Shown: piece by piece, positions 15,977-25,188 of the stretch
Layout: every line of letters begins with the position of its first letter
Position numbering within the stretch: position 1 is the stretch's first letter
Origin: an uncultured Desulfobacter sp.
GTDB lineage: Bacteria; Desulfobacterota; Desulfobacteria; Desulfobacterales; Desulfobacteraceae
Assembly (NCBI RefSeq): GCF_963677125.1
Contig: NZ_OY781882.1
Span: 3,046,501 to 3,110,500, forward strand
Direction of reading: 5' to 3'
DNA: 64,000 nucleotides
The notes under the pieces: generated by a model
What the model was told of the DNA's origin: nothing
Database searches by the model: none
What the model saw: only the letters and a program-made list of their open reading frames with translations
Program-made: the position numbers and the translations under genes

Positions 15977-16026
15977 ATAACGGCCATGGGCAGACCTGGC
16001 ATATCAGCATCCAGGCTCGCCCACAA
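15977..16026 (+). repeat. Dispersed ATAACGGCCA repeat, copy C
   Basis: AATAACGGCCATGGGC, then CAGACCTGG and CCAGGCTCGCCCAC. Similarity to copies D and E continues to about 16075 (ATGAAA, CGCAAC, TTATTG, ACTTT segments), so the full unit is about 95 bp. It sits between the two cytochrome genes. Confidence 0.72.
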
Positions 16027-16092
16027 AAAAATATGAAATCAGATTCGCAACTTATTGATACTTTAATATAAACCCATAGTAAGGAGGATGGT

Positions 16093-17475
16093 ATGAAAAT
16101 GACGTTAGGCAGGATCGGAATACTGGCCTGTGTCATGACCTGCATGGCCTTGGCCGTTCAGGTCTGCGCAGCGGAGTATCCCAATCTCCCAAAGGAGATC
16201 AAGATTAACCGGGGGTTTACCAAGGAAGCACTGCAATGTATTGAGTGTCACATAGGAAAAATGCCGGGGACCGTGGAAAGCTGGAAAAGCAGCCGCATGG
16301 CCCATGCAGGCGTTTCCTGTTACGATTGCCATATGGTGGATAAATCCTCTCCCATGGCCAGTCAGTGCGAAGGCATCAAGGGAACCAATACCTTTATTTC
16401 GCCCATGGTTTCGTCCAAAACCTGTTCCCGTTGCCATCCTCAGGAAGTGGAACAGTTTCTGAAAAGCGGGCACGCCGATCTCTCTTCCGGTGCTGTTACC
16501 AGCCCGGATCGGGCGGGCTTGAGCAAGCTTCAGTTTTATTACGAAGGCGCGGGGTTTATGTCCAACAAATCGTTCACCTGGAAGTGGGGAACGCCTCCGG
16601 AAGCCACCAAGGAAGAGCTGGCTCCCAGGACCTCCGGCTGCCAGATGTGCCATGGCACGACGGTTGAATTGGGACCAGACAACAAGCCCATCAACCAGAC
16701 ATGGCCCGGTGGTGTGGGCACCCGCTACCCCGATGGTTCCATCGGCACCTGCACCGTCTGTCATGAAAGACACACCTTTTCCAAAGCGGATGCCAGAAAA
16801 CCCGAAGCCTGCGGTGCCTGCCATCTGGGTCCGGATCACCCCAACATTGAAATTTATGATGAGTCCAAGCATGGACAGTTATATCATACCCAGGGGGAAA
16901 AGTGGGAGTTTGACAGCCCGCCTGATGCCTGGGAGCCCGGCGACTATCTCGCCCCCACCTGCGCCACCTGCCACATGAGCGGCATCGGCGATCTGGCCAC
17001 CACCCACAATGTCCAGGAAAGGCTCAAATGGGATTTAATGCACAAAAAATCTGTAGTCCGTTCTGGCAATCGCGGTGAGGGTGTCAAAGGTGAAGCCAAT
17101 ATGAGAAGAGTATGTGCCAACTGCCACGGTCCCACCCACGTAAACACCCAGCGGGATACCCTGGATAACTCCGTGGCGCTTTACAACAAATATTGGGATG
17201 GTGCAGACCGCATGAAAAAAGAGCTGGCTGAAAAAAACCTGCTTGGCCCGGATCCCTGGCAGGACGGCTTTCAGGAGCTGATGTACTACCTGTGGCACCA
17301 TACCGGCCGCAGGGCGCGCCAGGGCGCGGCAATGAATGCGCCGGATTATGCACACTGGCATGGATTCTTCCAGGTTTTCCAGGTCTATCAGGATATGGAA
17401 AACATCTACAAAAAACGTCTTGAAACCGGCAAAGTTGAAAAGTACAGCCCGGTTATGAGTTCAGGCCCGCTCTAA
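16093..17475 (+). CDS. hao: Octaheme cytochrome c, hydroxylamine oxidoreductase (HAO) family
   Basis: Periplasmic multiheme enzyme of 460 residues with a signal peptide (1-26) and eight CxxCH sites, at cysteines 49, 76, 111, 183, 220, 240, 290 and 341. The C-terminal segment WHHTGRRARQGAAMNAPDY, then HWHGFF, is typical of the HAO family. Paired with a NapC/NirT quinol dehydrogenase and lacking nitrifier genes, it is more likely to act reductively, for example nitrite to hydroxylamine or ammonia, as proposed for the epsilon-type enzymes. Whether the tyrosine that cross-links heme P460 in nitrifiers is present needs an alignment. AAGGAGG precedes the start. Confidence 0.88.
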   Translation: MKMTLGRIGILACVMTCMALAVQVCAAEYPNLPKEIKINRGFTKEALQCIECHIGKMPGTVESWKSSRMAHAGVSCYDCHMVDKSSPMASQCEGIKGTNTFISPMVSSKTCSRCHPQEVEQFLKSGHADLSSGAVTSPDRAGLSKLQFYYEGAGFMSNKSFTWKWGTPPEATKEELAPRTSGCQMCHGTTVELGPDNKPINQTWPGGVGTRYPDGSIGTCTVCHERHTFSKADARKPEACGACHLGPDHPNIEIYDESKHGQLYHTQGEKWEFDSPPDAWEPGDYLAPTCATCHMSGIGDLATTHNVQERLKWDLMHKKSVVRSGNRGEGVKGEANMRRVCANCHGPTHVNTQRDTLDNSVALYNKYWDGADRMKKELAEKNLLGPDPWQDGFQELMYYLWHHTGRRARQGAAMNAPDYAHWHGFFQVFQVYQDMENIYKKRLETGKVEKYSPVMSSGPL

Positions 17476-17509
17476 ACATCATCAGCGAATATATTATCAA
17501 CAAATAGAG

Positions 17510-17547
17510 AAGCAGCCGTCAAGATTCATTCTGACGGCTGCTTTATT
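17510..17547 (+). terminator. Rho-independent terminator after the HAO gene
   Basis: Perfect 11-bp stem AGCAGCCGTCA (17511-17521) / TGACGGCTGCT (17532-17542) with a 10-base loop, followed by TTATTATTT. It is well placed 35 bp after the stop codon. Confidence 0.85.
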
Positions 17548-17566
17548 ATTTGGTCACAAAATTAAA

Positions 17567-17636
17567 ACCACGAAGTTCACGAAGGACACGAAGTTTAGTG
17601 CGTGAATATCTTCGTGAACTTCGTGTCCTTCGTGGT
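17567..17636. repeat. ACCACGAAG hairpin repeat
   Basis: Near-perfect palindrome whose arms are built from 9-bp units of the form NNCACGAAG (ACCACGAAG, TTCACGAAG, GACACGAAG). In the opposite arm the two inner units are swapped. It lies between the convergent HAO and hcp genes. Similar hairpins occur at 39640-39709 and 52035-52092. Confidence 0.75.
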
Positions 17637-17668
17637 AAAAGGATAAATATTTAAATTTATGACGTTGA

Positions 17669-19311
17669 TTACTTACCGGCCATCATTGCTTGAATATCTT
17701 CGTCAACGTCTCCAATAGGCTTGATATCAAAATTTTCAACCAGAACATTCAACACAGTGGGTGAAACAAAAGCGGGCAACGTGGGTCCCAACCGAATCCC
17801 CTTAACACCCAGATGAAGCAATGCCAGCAGAACAGCCACAGCCTTTTGTTCATACCACCCGATATCAAAGGAGAGCGGCAGATCATTAATGTGATCCAGG
17901 CCAAAGGCATCCCGCAGTTTCATGGCGATTACGGCAAGGGAATAACAATCGTTGCATTGTCCCGCATCCAGAACCCTTGGAATCCCGCCGATATCGCCCA
18001 GATCAAGTTTATTATACCGGTATTTTGCACACCCGGCCGTGAGAATCACGGTATCTTTGGGTAATTTTTCTGCCACTTCAGTGAAATAGTTCCTATCTTT
18101 TTGGCGGCCATCGCATCCGGCCATGACGATGAAACGCTTAATGGCACCTGATTTAACTGCTTCCACAACCTTATCCGCCAATGCCAGCACCTGGTTATGT
18201 GCAAATCCGCCAACGATTTTACCTGTTTCTATTTCAGTCGGCGGTTGACAGGTTTTTGCAAGCGCCACAATCTTTGAAAAATCTTTGGCTCCGCCGCCTG
18301 TTCTGTTCGGGATATGGGTTGTGCCCGGATAGGAAACAACACCGGTCGTAAAAAGCCTGTCCTGATATGTATTTTTTTTTTAATGGGGATAATGCAGTTG
18401 GTGGTCATCAGGATGGGCCCGTTAAAGGTTTCAAAATCTTCATTCTGATGCCACCAGGACCCACCGTAATTGCCTTTCAGGTGATCATATTTTTTAAATT
18501 CAGGATAGTAATTGGCAGGCAGCATCTCCCCATGGGTATAGACATCAACGCCTGTGTCTTTGGTCTGTATCAGTAATTCTTCCAGATCTTTCAGATCATG
18601 GCCGGAAATCAGGATTCCGGGGTTTGTACCCACGCCGATACTGACTTCCGTTATCTCCGGATTCCCGTAAGCCTGGGTATTGGCCTGGTCCAGGGCCGCC
18701 ATAGTGGTGACGGCGGTTTCACCGGCTTTCATGACCATGGCAACCATTTCATCCACACTCAAATCCTGGGTGGTCGAAGTTAATGCCTCATAAAGAAAAT
18801 CCCAGATCTCATCTTTTGTGACACCAAGCACCGCGGCATGATCCGCATAGGCGCAGATACCTTTTAACCCAATGACCAAGAGTTCCCGAAGAGATCTGAC
18901 ATCTTCATTTTCAGTTGAAAGCACGCCGACGGCTTCTGCTTTGGCATCAAATGCCGAGGTATCATCCGAAAACCAGGTGGCACAATCATGAAGATCCGAC
19001 CCGGCCTTATCTTTGACAGTATCGAACAATTTCTTTTTCACTGCCTGGGCACGGGTAATCCATGAGACAAGATCTTCATCATTAAAATTGACATTTGTAA
19101 TTGTCGTGAACAAGCCTTCGGCGATAAATTGACCATTGGACGCCGGAACATCCATACCTGCCTTTTTTGCCGTTTGCGCAAGAACGGCGATCCCTTTTAA
19201 ATGATAGATCAAAAGATCCTGAAGGTTTGCCGTACTCCCCTTTTTCCCGCACATCCCATTAATGGTACATCCCTGGTTTTTAGCGGTTTCCTGGCATTGA
19301 AAACAAAACAT
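17669..19311 (-). pseudogene. hcp: Hybrid cluster protein / hydroxylamine reductase, frameshifted
   Basis: Cytoplasmic hybrid-cluster protein. The N-terminal part (19311 to about 18382) starts MFCFQCQETAKNQGC with the cysteine set for the first Fe-S cluster and continues to TTNCII. The C-terminal part (about 18371-17669) carries the remaining hybrid-cluster ligands: AGCAKYRYN, AGQCNDCYS and WYEQKA. The frames break at a run of ten A (sense strand, 18372-18381); eleven or eight would restore one protein of about 548 residues. Every other ligand is intact, so this could be a sequencing error, a recent mutation or a slippage site. AGGAGG lies 7 bp before the ATG. Family members reduce hydroxylamine to ammonia and NO to N2O. 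Confidence 0.85.
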
Positions 19312-19367
19312 ATAAAGGCCTCCTGTTTATTGATTAACTGCTAAGTCATTCCTTAGGTCGCAGGTAA

Positions 19368-19410
19368 AATATACGATTTAAAAAGCCCAAAAACCTTGAT
19401 CTGGATCAAG
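19368..19410 (-). promoter_or_regulatory. FNR/CRP-type class II promoter of hcp
   Basis: The 16-bp perfect palindrome CTTGATCTGGATCAAG (19395-19410) contains the TTGAT-N4-ATCAA FNR consensus. A TATATT -10 element (19368-19373, minus strand) follows. A start about 7 bp beyond it would be near 19361, which puts the palindrome centre at -41.5, the class II activator position. The hcp ATG is about 50 bp further. The regulator could be FNR or an HcpR-like member of the family. Confidence 0.75.
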
Positions 19411-19464
19411 TCTCAAAGAAAAAGATAGAAATAATATGAACGTAGACAAAAACAAACGTTGTAA

Positions 19465-19557
19465 TGATGTATTGATGTATTGATGTATTGATGTATTGAT
19501 GTATTGATGTATTGATGTATTGATGTATTGATGTATTGATGTATTGATGTATTGATG
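19465..19557. repeat. 8-bp tandem repeat array
   Basis: Eleven perfect copies of TGATGTAT followed by a partial unit, upstream of the hcp promoter and about 50 bp downstream of the glcF stop. Because the unit is not a multiple of three and the region has no gene, changes in copy number would alter spacing only, not a reading frame. Confidence 0.92.
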
Positions 19558-19610
19558 AGTATCTAACACATTACAATTTAAAAATAAATCGAAGATTTCT
19601 AATTATTTTT

Positions 19611-20891
19611 TTAGTCTTCGCCTTTCAATTCGCACATAGACCAGGCAGCAAGACGCACCGGATGCACCACGGTTAACCCCGCGCTTTCATCAAGATATCC
19701 GCCCAAATTTATCCGGCATACCGGACAGTCTGTCACCCAGAGACTTGCCCCTGTGGCCTTGGCATTGGCAACTTTTTTCTTTGCAATATCCTTGGAGACC
19801 TCTGGATATTCGTAAAAAAATGTGCCGCCGCCACCGCAGCAGGAATCCATATCCTCCGCCGGGATGTATTCAACACCCTGTAACGTATTCAAAAGCGTCT
19901 GGGCGCTTCCCGGGAAGGGCATATGATTTCGCAGATGGCAGGGCTGATGATAGGTCACGCGAACCGCTTCACGGTTTTGAACAAAGTCTTCGGGCCTGAT
20001 ATGGTTCATGATAAAGGTGCTGATATCCACCACTTTTTCCGCCACACGATGCGCCCGATCCTCATCCAGCCCAAACTCTTTTGCAAGTTTAGGATACTCA
20101 TTTTTCAACGCAGATCCGCAGGTGGGGCAATCCACGATGACGGCATCAATCCCCTGGGCATCCACGCAGGCCAGATTGGTATTAATATTGTTTTTTACCT
20201 TTTCCCGGCCGCCGTGGTAAAGCATGGGGATACCGCAGCAGGTCTGGGTTTCGGGAATGATCACCTCAAGTCCGATATGGCGCAGAATATCCAGGACGCC
20301 AAAGCCGGTGTCATCAAAAAGATAGTTGGTTGCACACCCTGTGAAATAGGCCACTCTGCCATATTTAAACGCTGACAGCCCCTTTGATTTCTGCCCTGGC
20401 ATACGTTCCGGTTCAGTCCGGGCTGCGGTCCTGAACGGCACTCTATTCAAAACAGGAAATTGTTTTAAGGCAATGTTGCCCAGCCTGTATTTTTCAGCAA
20501 ATATTTGGGGAACAATTTTCCGGGCCATTTTGGCCGCACCCGCCGCCATCCTGATACGTGACTCCTTTGCCAGAAGATAGACCAGGCTTTTTATCTCAGG
20601 TCTGTCCCCGTGGTCGCGAATCATCTTTTCGCGCATGCGTATATATCGTTCGGGATGATTGATACCCGAAGGGCAGATATTGGCACAGCTGCCGCACATC
20701 AGGCATTTGGAAATAATATCTTTAAGCTTTTCAGAAGACGCAATCTTATGGTCTGCAAAAAAGTCAATAAGCTGAATCCGGGCTCTGGGAGAAGCGTCCT
20801 CGGAACACTGGGCCTGGTATGTCGGGCACACCGACAGGCAGAACCCGCACCTGTTGCAATTTTGTCCGTATGAATCAGCCATGTTACACAA
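19611..20891 (-). CDS. glcF: GlcF/LldE-type iron-sulfur subunit of a 2-hydroxyacid dehydrogenase
   Basis: Iron-sulfur subunit of 426 residues that should take electrons from the adjacent flavoprotein and pass them toward the quinone pool. Two ferredoxin motifs are present near the N-terminus (CNRCGFCLSVCP and CLMCGSCANICP), followed by two CCG domains with CCGIP and CCGGGGTF. These are the features of GlcF and of the Fe-S partner of D-lactate dehydrogenase. It overlaps the glcD-like gene by 8 bp. Lactate is the more likely substrate for a sulfate reducer, but glycolate is not excluded. Confidence 0.88.
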   Translation of the reverse strand: MCNMADSYGQNCNRCGFCLSVCPTYQAQCSEDASPRARIQLIDFFADHKIASSEKLKDIISKCLMCGSCANICPSGINHPERYIRMREKMIRDHGDRPEIKSLVYLLAKESRIRMAAGAAKMARKIVPQIFAEKYRLGNIALKQFPVLNRVPFRTAARTEPERMPGQKSKGLSAFKYGRVAYFTGCATNYLFDDTGFGVLDILRHIGLEVIIPETQTCCGIPMLYHGGREKVKNNINTNLACVDAQGIDAVIVDCPTCGSALKNEYPKLAKEFGLDEDRAHRVAEKVVDISTFIMNHIRPEDFVQNREAVRVTYHQPCHLRNHMPFPGSAQTLLNTLQGVEYIPAEDMDSCCGGGGTFFYEYPEVSKDIAKKKVANAKATGASLWVTDCPVCRINLGGYLDESAGLTVVHPVRLAAWSMCELKGED

Positions 20892-22257
20892 ACTTTCCAG
20901 GGTTCAGAATACCGTCCGGATCCACTGCTTTTTTAATTACACCCATGAACTCAACTGAATCTTCATCCATGACCAGGGGCAGATATTCGGTCTTGGCAAG
21001 GCCGATACCGTGCTCACCGGACAGGCTGCCGTTCAGGGAGGCGGCTGCAGCCATGATCTCATCAAAGGCTTTTTTTATCCTGGCCCATTCATCTTTATTG
21101 GCCTTATTCCCAGGAATCATGGGGTGCATGTTACCGTCACCGGCATGGGCCATGACGCCAACAAGCAGCTTGTATTTATCTGCGATATCCACGATCTTGC
21201 GAGTCATCTCCGGAATTTTGCCGGCAGGCACCACAATATCTTCGGTGTACAGACTGGCGGAAAGCTTGGCAAAAACCCCATAAACCGACCGTCTGGCCTC
21301 CCAGAGTTTTTCACGCTCTTCTTCGGTCTTGGCAATATCGATGCTCACAGCCCCGTTGGCCTCAAGCTTTTCGGCGATTTTTTTGATCTCGTTTTCACAC
21401 GCCTCTTTCACACCGTCCACTTCGATGAGCAACGTGCCTTCGGCATCCACCGGCAGCCCGATATGGGCATTATCTTCAACGGTCCTAATGGTGGTCTTAT
21501 CCATCAGCTCCAATGCCACCGGCAAAATACCAGCGCCAATGATATCGGCCACGGCATTTGCCGTATTATCCAGATCATCAAAGGTAACAAGCAGCGTGGA
21601 CACACTTTCGGGCTGGGGCAAAACTTTAAGGATTACGGATGTGACCATACCCAAAGTTCCTTCGGACCCGCAGAACAGGCTGGAGAGGCGGTAGCCGGTG
21701 ACGTCCTTGACATTGCGGCTGCCAAAACGCACGACCTTGCCCGAACTGAGCACAACTTCCATGCCCAGAACATAATCCACCGTCACTCCGTATTTAAGGC
21801 ACCTAGGGCCACCGGCATTCTGGGCCACATTGCCGCCGATTGTGGACACGGCCATAGATCCGGGGTCAGGGGGATAAAAGAAACCGAACGGGGCCAGGGC
21901 CTTTTGAAGATCAGCATTAATCACACCGGGTTCCACAATCACATACCGGTCTTTGGTATTGATCTCAATAATCCGGTTCATTTTCGAAAAGCATAAGACC
22001 ACACCGCTCTTGGCCGGAATGCTGGCGCCGCACACCGAAGTGCCCGCGCCCCGGGCCGTCACCGGAATCTTATGGGCGGAACATATTTTTAAAATGCCGG
22101 ACACCTCATCCCGGGTACATGGAAACAGAACCAGATCGGGCATGGCCTCCTCAAAATAGGCATCATAACAATAACAAGCCCGTTGCTCGGGGGAATCGAA
22201 ACACCTGTCCGTACCCACGATTTTTTTGAGGCTGTCTATGGCATCTGGGTTGATCAT
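20884..22257 (-). CDS. glcD: FAD-linked 2-hydroxyacid (D-lactate/glycolate) dehydrogenase
   Basis: Flavoprotein of 457 residues from the GlcD/Dld family. It has an N-terminal FAD_binding_4 domain with RGAGTSVCGAS, PPDPGS and IGGNVAQNAGGPRC, and a C-terminal FAD-oxidase domain ending GSLSGEHGIGLAKTEYL, whose histidines lie near the flavin. It would oxidise D-lactate or glycolate to the 2-oxoacid. The substrate cannot be read from the motifs. It is translationally coupled to the downstream Fe-S gene. Confidence 0.88.
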   Translation of the reverse strand: MINPDAIDSLKKIVGTDRCFDSPEQRACYCYDAYFEEAMPDLVLFPCTRDEVSGILKICSAHKIPVTARGAGTSVCGASIPAKSGVVLCFSKMNRIIEINTKDRYVIVEPGVINADLQKALAPFGFFYPPDPGSMAVSTIGGNVAQNAGGPRCLKYGVTVDYVLGMEVVLSSGKVVRFGSRNVKDVTGYRLSSLFCGSEGTLGMVTSVILKVLPQPESVSTLLVTFDDLDNTANAVADIIGAGILPVALELMDKTTIRTVEDNAHIGLPVDAEGTLLIEVDGVKEACENEIKKIAEKLEANGAVSIDIAKTEEEREKLWEARRSVYGVFAKLSASLYTEDIVVPAGKIPEMTRKIVDIADKYKLLVGVMAHAGDGNMHPMIPGNKANKDEWARIKKAFDEIMAAAASLNGSLSGEHGIGLAKTEYLPLVMDEDSVEFMGVIKKAVDPDGILNPGKFV

Positions 22258-22388
22258 TTTTGCATCACCTTACATAATATTTTTCAAACAGGTCACAACT
22301 ATAGGGATGCTTTGGGCATTGTCAATCTATTGAGCGGTGATCAACGCCATATGATCTTTTTTGCCTTTTCAGTACCCCCCGTGGGCAA

Positions 22389-24161
22389 CTAATCTTGAAC
22401 GATATCCGTCACGGTTTGCACCAGCCGATGCTCTTCTTTGACATTCCGCCGTGCTTTTTCCACCTTTTCTTCGACATAGTTCTCTTCTGAGAATCCGATG
22501 TACAGGGCATAGATAATGAAAAGAAGGATAACGGCAAAGGGCAGACCTGTGGTTACTGATGCTGTTTGCAGGGTTTTAAGACCGCCGCCGATGAGAAGGA
22601 CGGCCGCTACCAGCCCTTCCATCACCGCCCAAAACACCCGCTGGGGAATGGGTGAATCCAGCTTGCCTCCGGATGTCAGGTGGTCTACCACCAAAGAGCC
22701 GGAATCCGAAGAGGTGATGAAAAAAATTGTTACTAAAATAATAGCAATAATAGACAACAGATGGGTAAAGGGAAATTGCTCAAGCATGACAAACATGGCT
22801 GTGGAGACATCGGCCTGTACTGCACTGGCGATATCTGCGGCCCCACTTGCCTGAATGGACAGGGCTGATCCGCCAAAAACAGACATCCATAAAAACGATA
22901 AACAGGTAGGAATCAGCATCACACTGAGAATAAACTCTTTGACGGTTCGGCCTTTGGAAATTCTTGCAATAAACATCCCCACAAACGGAGACCATGAAAT
23001 CCACCACGCCCAATAAAACACCGTCCAGGACCCCTGCCAGGTGGTTTTCTGGAAGGTCTCGGTCCACAAACTCAGCTGGGGCAGTTTTGTCAGATAGTAC
23101 CCTAAATTTTGTGTAAATCCCCCTAGAATCATCACCGTGGGCCCCAGAATGAGCATCAACAACATAAATATGCCGGCAAGCGCCATATTTCCTTCACTGA
23201 GGCGTTTCACCCCGCCATCCAGCCCAGAAACCACGGACATGGTGGCAAAGGCGGTAATTACAGTGATCAAAATAACCTGGACCGTTGTACTGATTTCAAT
23301 GCCAAATAAAAAGTTCAGACCGGCATTGACCTGCTGGACCCCGAGGCCCAGGGATGTGGCCAGCCCCACCAGGGTTGCAAGCACCGATAATACGTCAATG
23401 ATATTACCCCAGAATCCATAAATCCGGTTCCCCAGAATGGGATAAAAAATAGAACGCACCGTCAGCGGCAGCCCACGGTTATATGCAAAGAATGCGAGCC
23501 CCAATCCCACGATAGAGTATATGGCCCAGGGGTGCAGTCCCCAATGAAAGTAAGTGACGCCCATGGCCGCCTGGGCCGCTTGCGGGGTGCTGCCCTTTAT
23601 ACCGCTAAACATGGGGGATGGGGACAGATAGTGATACATGGGCTCGCCGACACTCCAGAACATCAGACCGATGCCCATGCCGGCACTGAGCAGCATGGCA
23701 AACCAGGCCAAAGTGGAAAACTCCGGTTTGGCATCCTTGCCGCCGATGCGAATTTTGCCGAATTTACTGAATGCAAAATATATTGCAGCAAGGATAAACA
23801 TATTGGCAGCCAGAATCAAAAACCAGCCAGTGCTACTTGTGATGACAGCCAAAGCGGAATTAAAAAACTCCGTGGCTTCCTTATGAAACATCAGGGTCAG
23901 CAAAATAAATACCACAAGTATGACCGTGGATGTAAATGTCACATGAGGATGAATATCAAAACCGAATCCAACGAGATTGCGGTCCCCGGGTTCACGTTCC
24001 TCGGCATCATCGTAGTAGGATGATGTAGGTTTGATTTGAAGGCCGAAAAACCGTTCTCTGTTGGCGATGGCCTTTTCCCGGGCCTCTTCTTCGGCCCGTT
24101 TTATTTTTTCAGCAAGAATTGCCTTTGAAGTCCCTTTTTTCTTATTTGCTTTCAGGGTCAT
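22389..24161 (-). CDS. BCCT-family betaine/choline/carnitine transporter
   Basis: Inner-membrane secondary transporter of 590 residues with about twelve helices and hydrophilic ends. The N-terminal tail is long and charged (about residues 1-70). The family signature WTVFYWAWWISWSPFVGMF is present, as is GMGIGLMFWSVGEP. BCCT proteins import quaternary ammonium osmolytes, usually with sodium or protons, and many respond to osmotic stress. Together with the NAGGN operon at 31.5-36.2 kb, this gives the window two osmoprotection routes. A GGATAAAGG site precedes the ATG. Confidence 0.92.
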   Translation of the reverse strand: MTLKANKKKGTSKAILAEKIKRAEEEAREKAIANRERFFGLQIKPTSSYYDDAEEREPGDRNLVGFGFDIHPHVTFTSTVILVVFILLTLMFHKEATEFFNSALAVITSSTGWFLILAANMFILAAIYFAFSKFGKIRIGGKDAKPEFSTLAWFAMLLSAGMGIGLMFWSVGEPMYHYLSPSPMFSGIKGSTPQAAQAAMGVTYFHWGLHPWAIYSIVGLGLAFFAYNRGLPLTVRSIFYPILGNRIYGFWGNIIDVLSVLATLVGLATSLGLGVQQVNAGLNFLFGIEISTTVQVILITVITAFATMSVVSGLDGGVKRLSEGNMALAGIFMLLMLILGPTVMILGGFTQNLGYYLTKLPQLSLWTETFQKTTWQGSWTVFYWAWWISWSPFVGMFIARISKGRTVKEFILSVMLIPTCLSFLWMSVFGGSALSIQASGAADIASAVQADVSTAMFVMLEQFPFTHLLSIIAIILVTIFFITSSDSGSLVVDHLTSGGKLDSPIPQRVFWAVMEGLVAAVLLIGGGLKTLQTASVTTGLPFAVILLFIIYALYIGFSEENYVEEKVEKARRNVKEEHRLVQTVTDIVQD

Positions 24162-24485
24162 CCTTTATCCTTTTCTGTTCGATTATCAATCAGCAGGAGC
24201 CTTCCCATAAAATGTTCATCTTAAGTTCCGTCATCAGCTAAGCTCTGCGCGTAATTTTATTCGAATCGAATGCCCACCAATTTCGAACAGATTTGTCATG
24301 TGACGGATGCCCGCATAAAAAAAACAGACATTCACAAATTTTACACAGGAATACAACAAATTAGTTTATTTTTAAAGAACCGGTTAGGATTTGGAACCGT
24401 ATCGCGTCCCACTTATTTATATAGTTCCCCCCTTCCCTTTATTGCCTTTTGACCCCCGGCCAAGGATGGGATAAAATAGACGGCC
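24162..24485. other. Divergent intergenic region
   Basis: About 320 bp between the BCCT and pseudouridine synthase genes. It is AT-rich, with a small palindrome at ATTCGAATCGAAT (about 24258-24270). No gene or clear promoter was recognised. Confidence 0.4.
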
Positions 24486-25163
24486 ATGGAAAAAGCAATC
24501 AAAATCATAGAACACGGCCAAGGCTGGATCTGCCTGGAAAAACCCGGGGGCATGAGTGTCCATAACGATCCGGGCAAGGATATGATATCGGGCCTTCAAA
24601 AGCAACTGCCCCCCGGCAGCACGGAGATACTTCAGCCCGTACACCGCCTGGATAAGGAAACCTCGGGACTGCTCCTTGTGGCCACCACCAAAGCGACCCT
24701 GACCTGCCTGTCGACCCTTTTTGCAGAAGGGAAGGTGACAAAACGCTACAAGGCCCTGGTCCACGGCCATTTTGACCAGACCCGGGGCACCTGGGACACC
24801 CCTCTGACCAAATCCGCCGGCGGCAGAACCGATCCCCGGGGCCGTGGAAAACGGGTCAAGTCCATGACCCGCTACAGGGTTTTGGACCAGTCCATCCATT
24901 ATTCCCTTCTGGACATTGAATTGTTCACCGGCCGCAAGCATCAAATCCGGCGCCACGCCAAACTGGCAGGGCACCCGGTCGTGGGCGACCCCCGGTACGG
25001 TTCCCCCAAAGCCCTTGAATTCTTAAAAACCCAAAAGCAGTTCGAATCCATGGGTCTGCACTCCTATTTCCTTAAATTCAAGGATAAGGACAGGACGGTC
25101 ACTCTGGAGCTGTCGGATCTGCCCCCGAAAGTTGCGCGACTGTTTGAAGCGGACAAAGCATAG
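24486..25163 (+). CDS. RluA-family RNA pseudouridine synthase
   Basis: Enzyme that converts uridine to pseudouridine in rRNA or tRNA. The 225-residue protein has the RluA catalytic motif HRLDKETSGLLL with the nucleophilic aspartate at residue 56, then KRYKALVHG and GRKHQIRRHAKLAGHPVVGD, both family motifs. There is no S4 RNA-binding domain, so it resembles the short RluA/TruC-type branch. The target nucleotide cannot be named. No good ribosome site is visible, so the exact start is uncertain. Confidence 0.88.
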   Translation: MEKAIKIIEHGQGWICLEKPGGMSVHNDPGKDMISGLQKQLPPGSTEILQPVHRLDKETSGLLLVATTKATLTCLSTLFAEGKVTKRYKALVHGHFDQTRGTWDTPLTKSAGGRTDPRGRGKRVKSMTRYRVLDQSIHYSLLDIELFTGRKHQIRRHAKLAGHPVVGDPRYGSPKALEFLKTQKQFESMGLHSYFLKFKDKDRTVTLELSDLPPKVARLFEADKA

Positions 25164-25188
25164 GCTTACAGCAGATTGTTACATGATT

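Noticed and set aside
19465..19557. CRISPR array
   Set aside because: The units are 8 bp and directly adjacent, without spacers.
19378..19569. Small open frame reading repeated HQYINTSI units
   Set aside because: It is only the translation of the 8-bp tandem array; no ribosome site and no family match.
21010..21996. Long open frame (328 codons) on the plus strand
   Set aside because: Antisense to the glcD-like gene; Cys/His-poor, repetitive low-complexity composition, no ribosome site.
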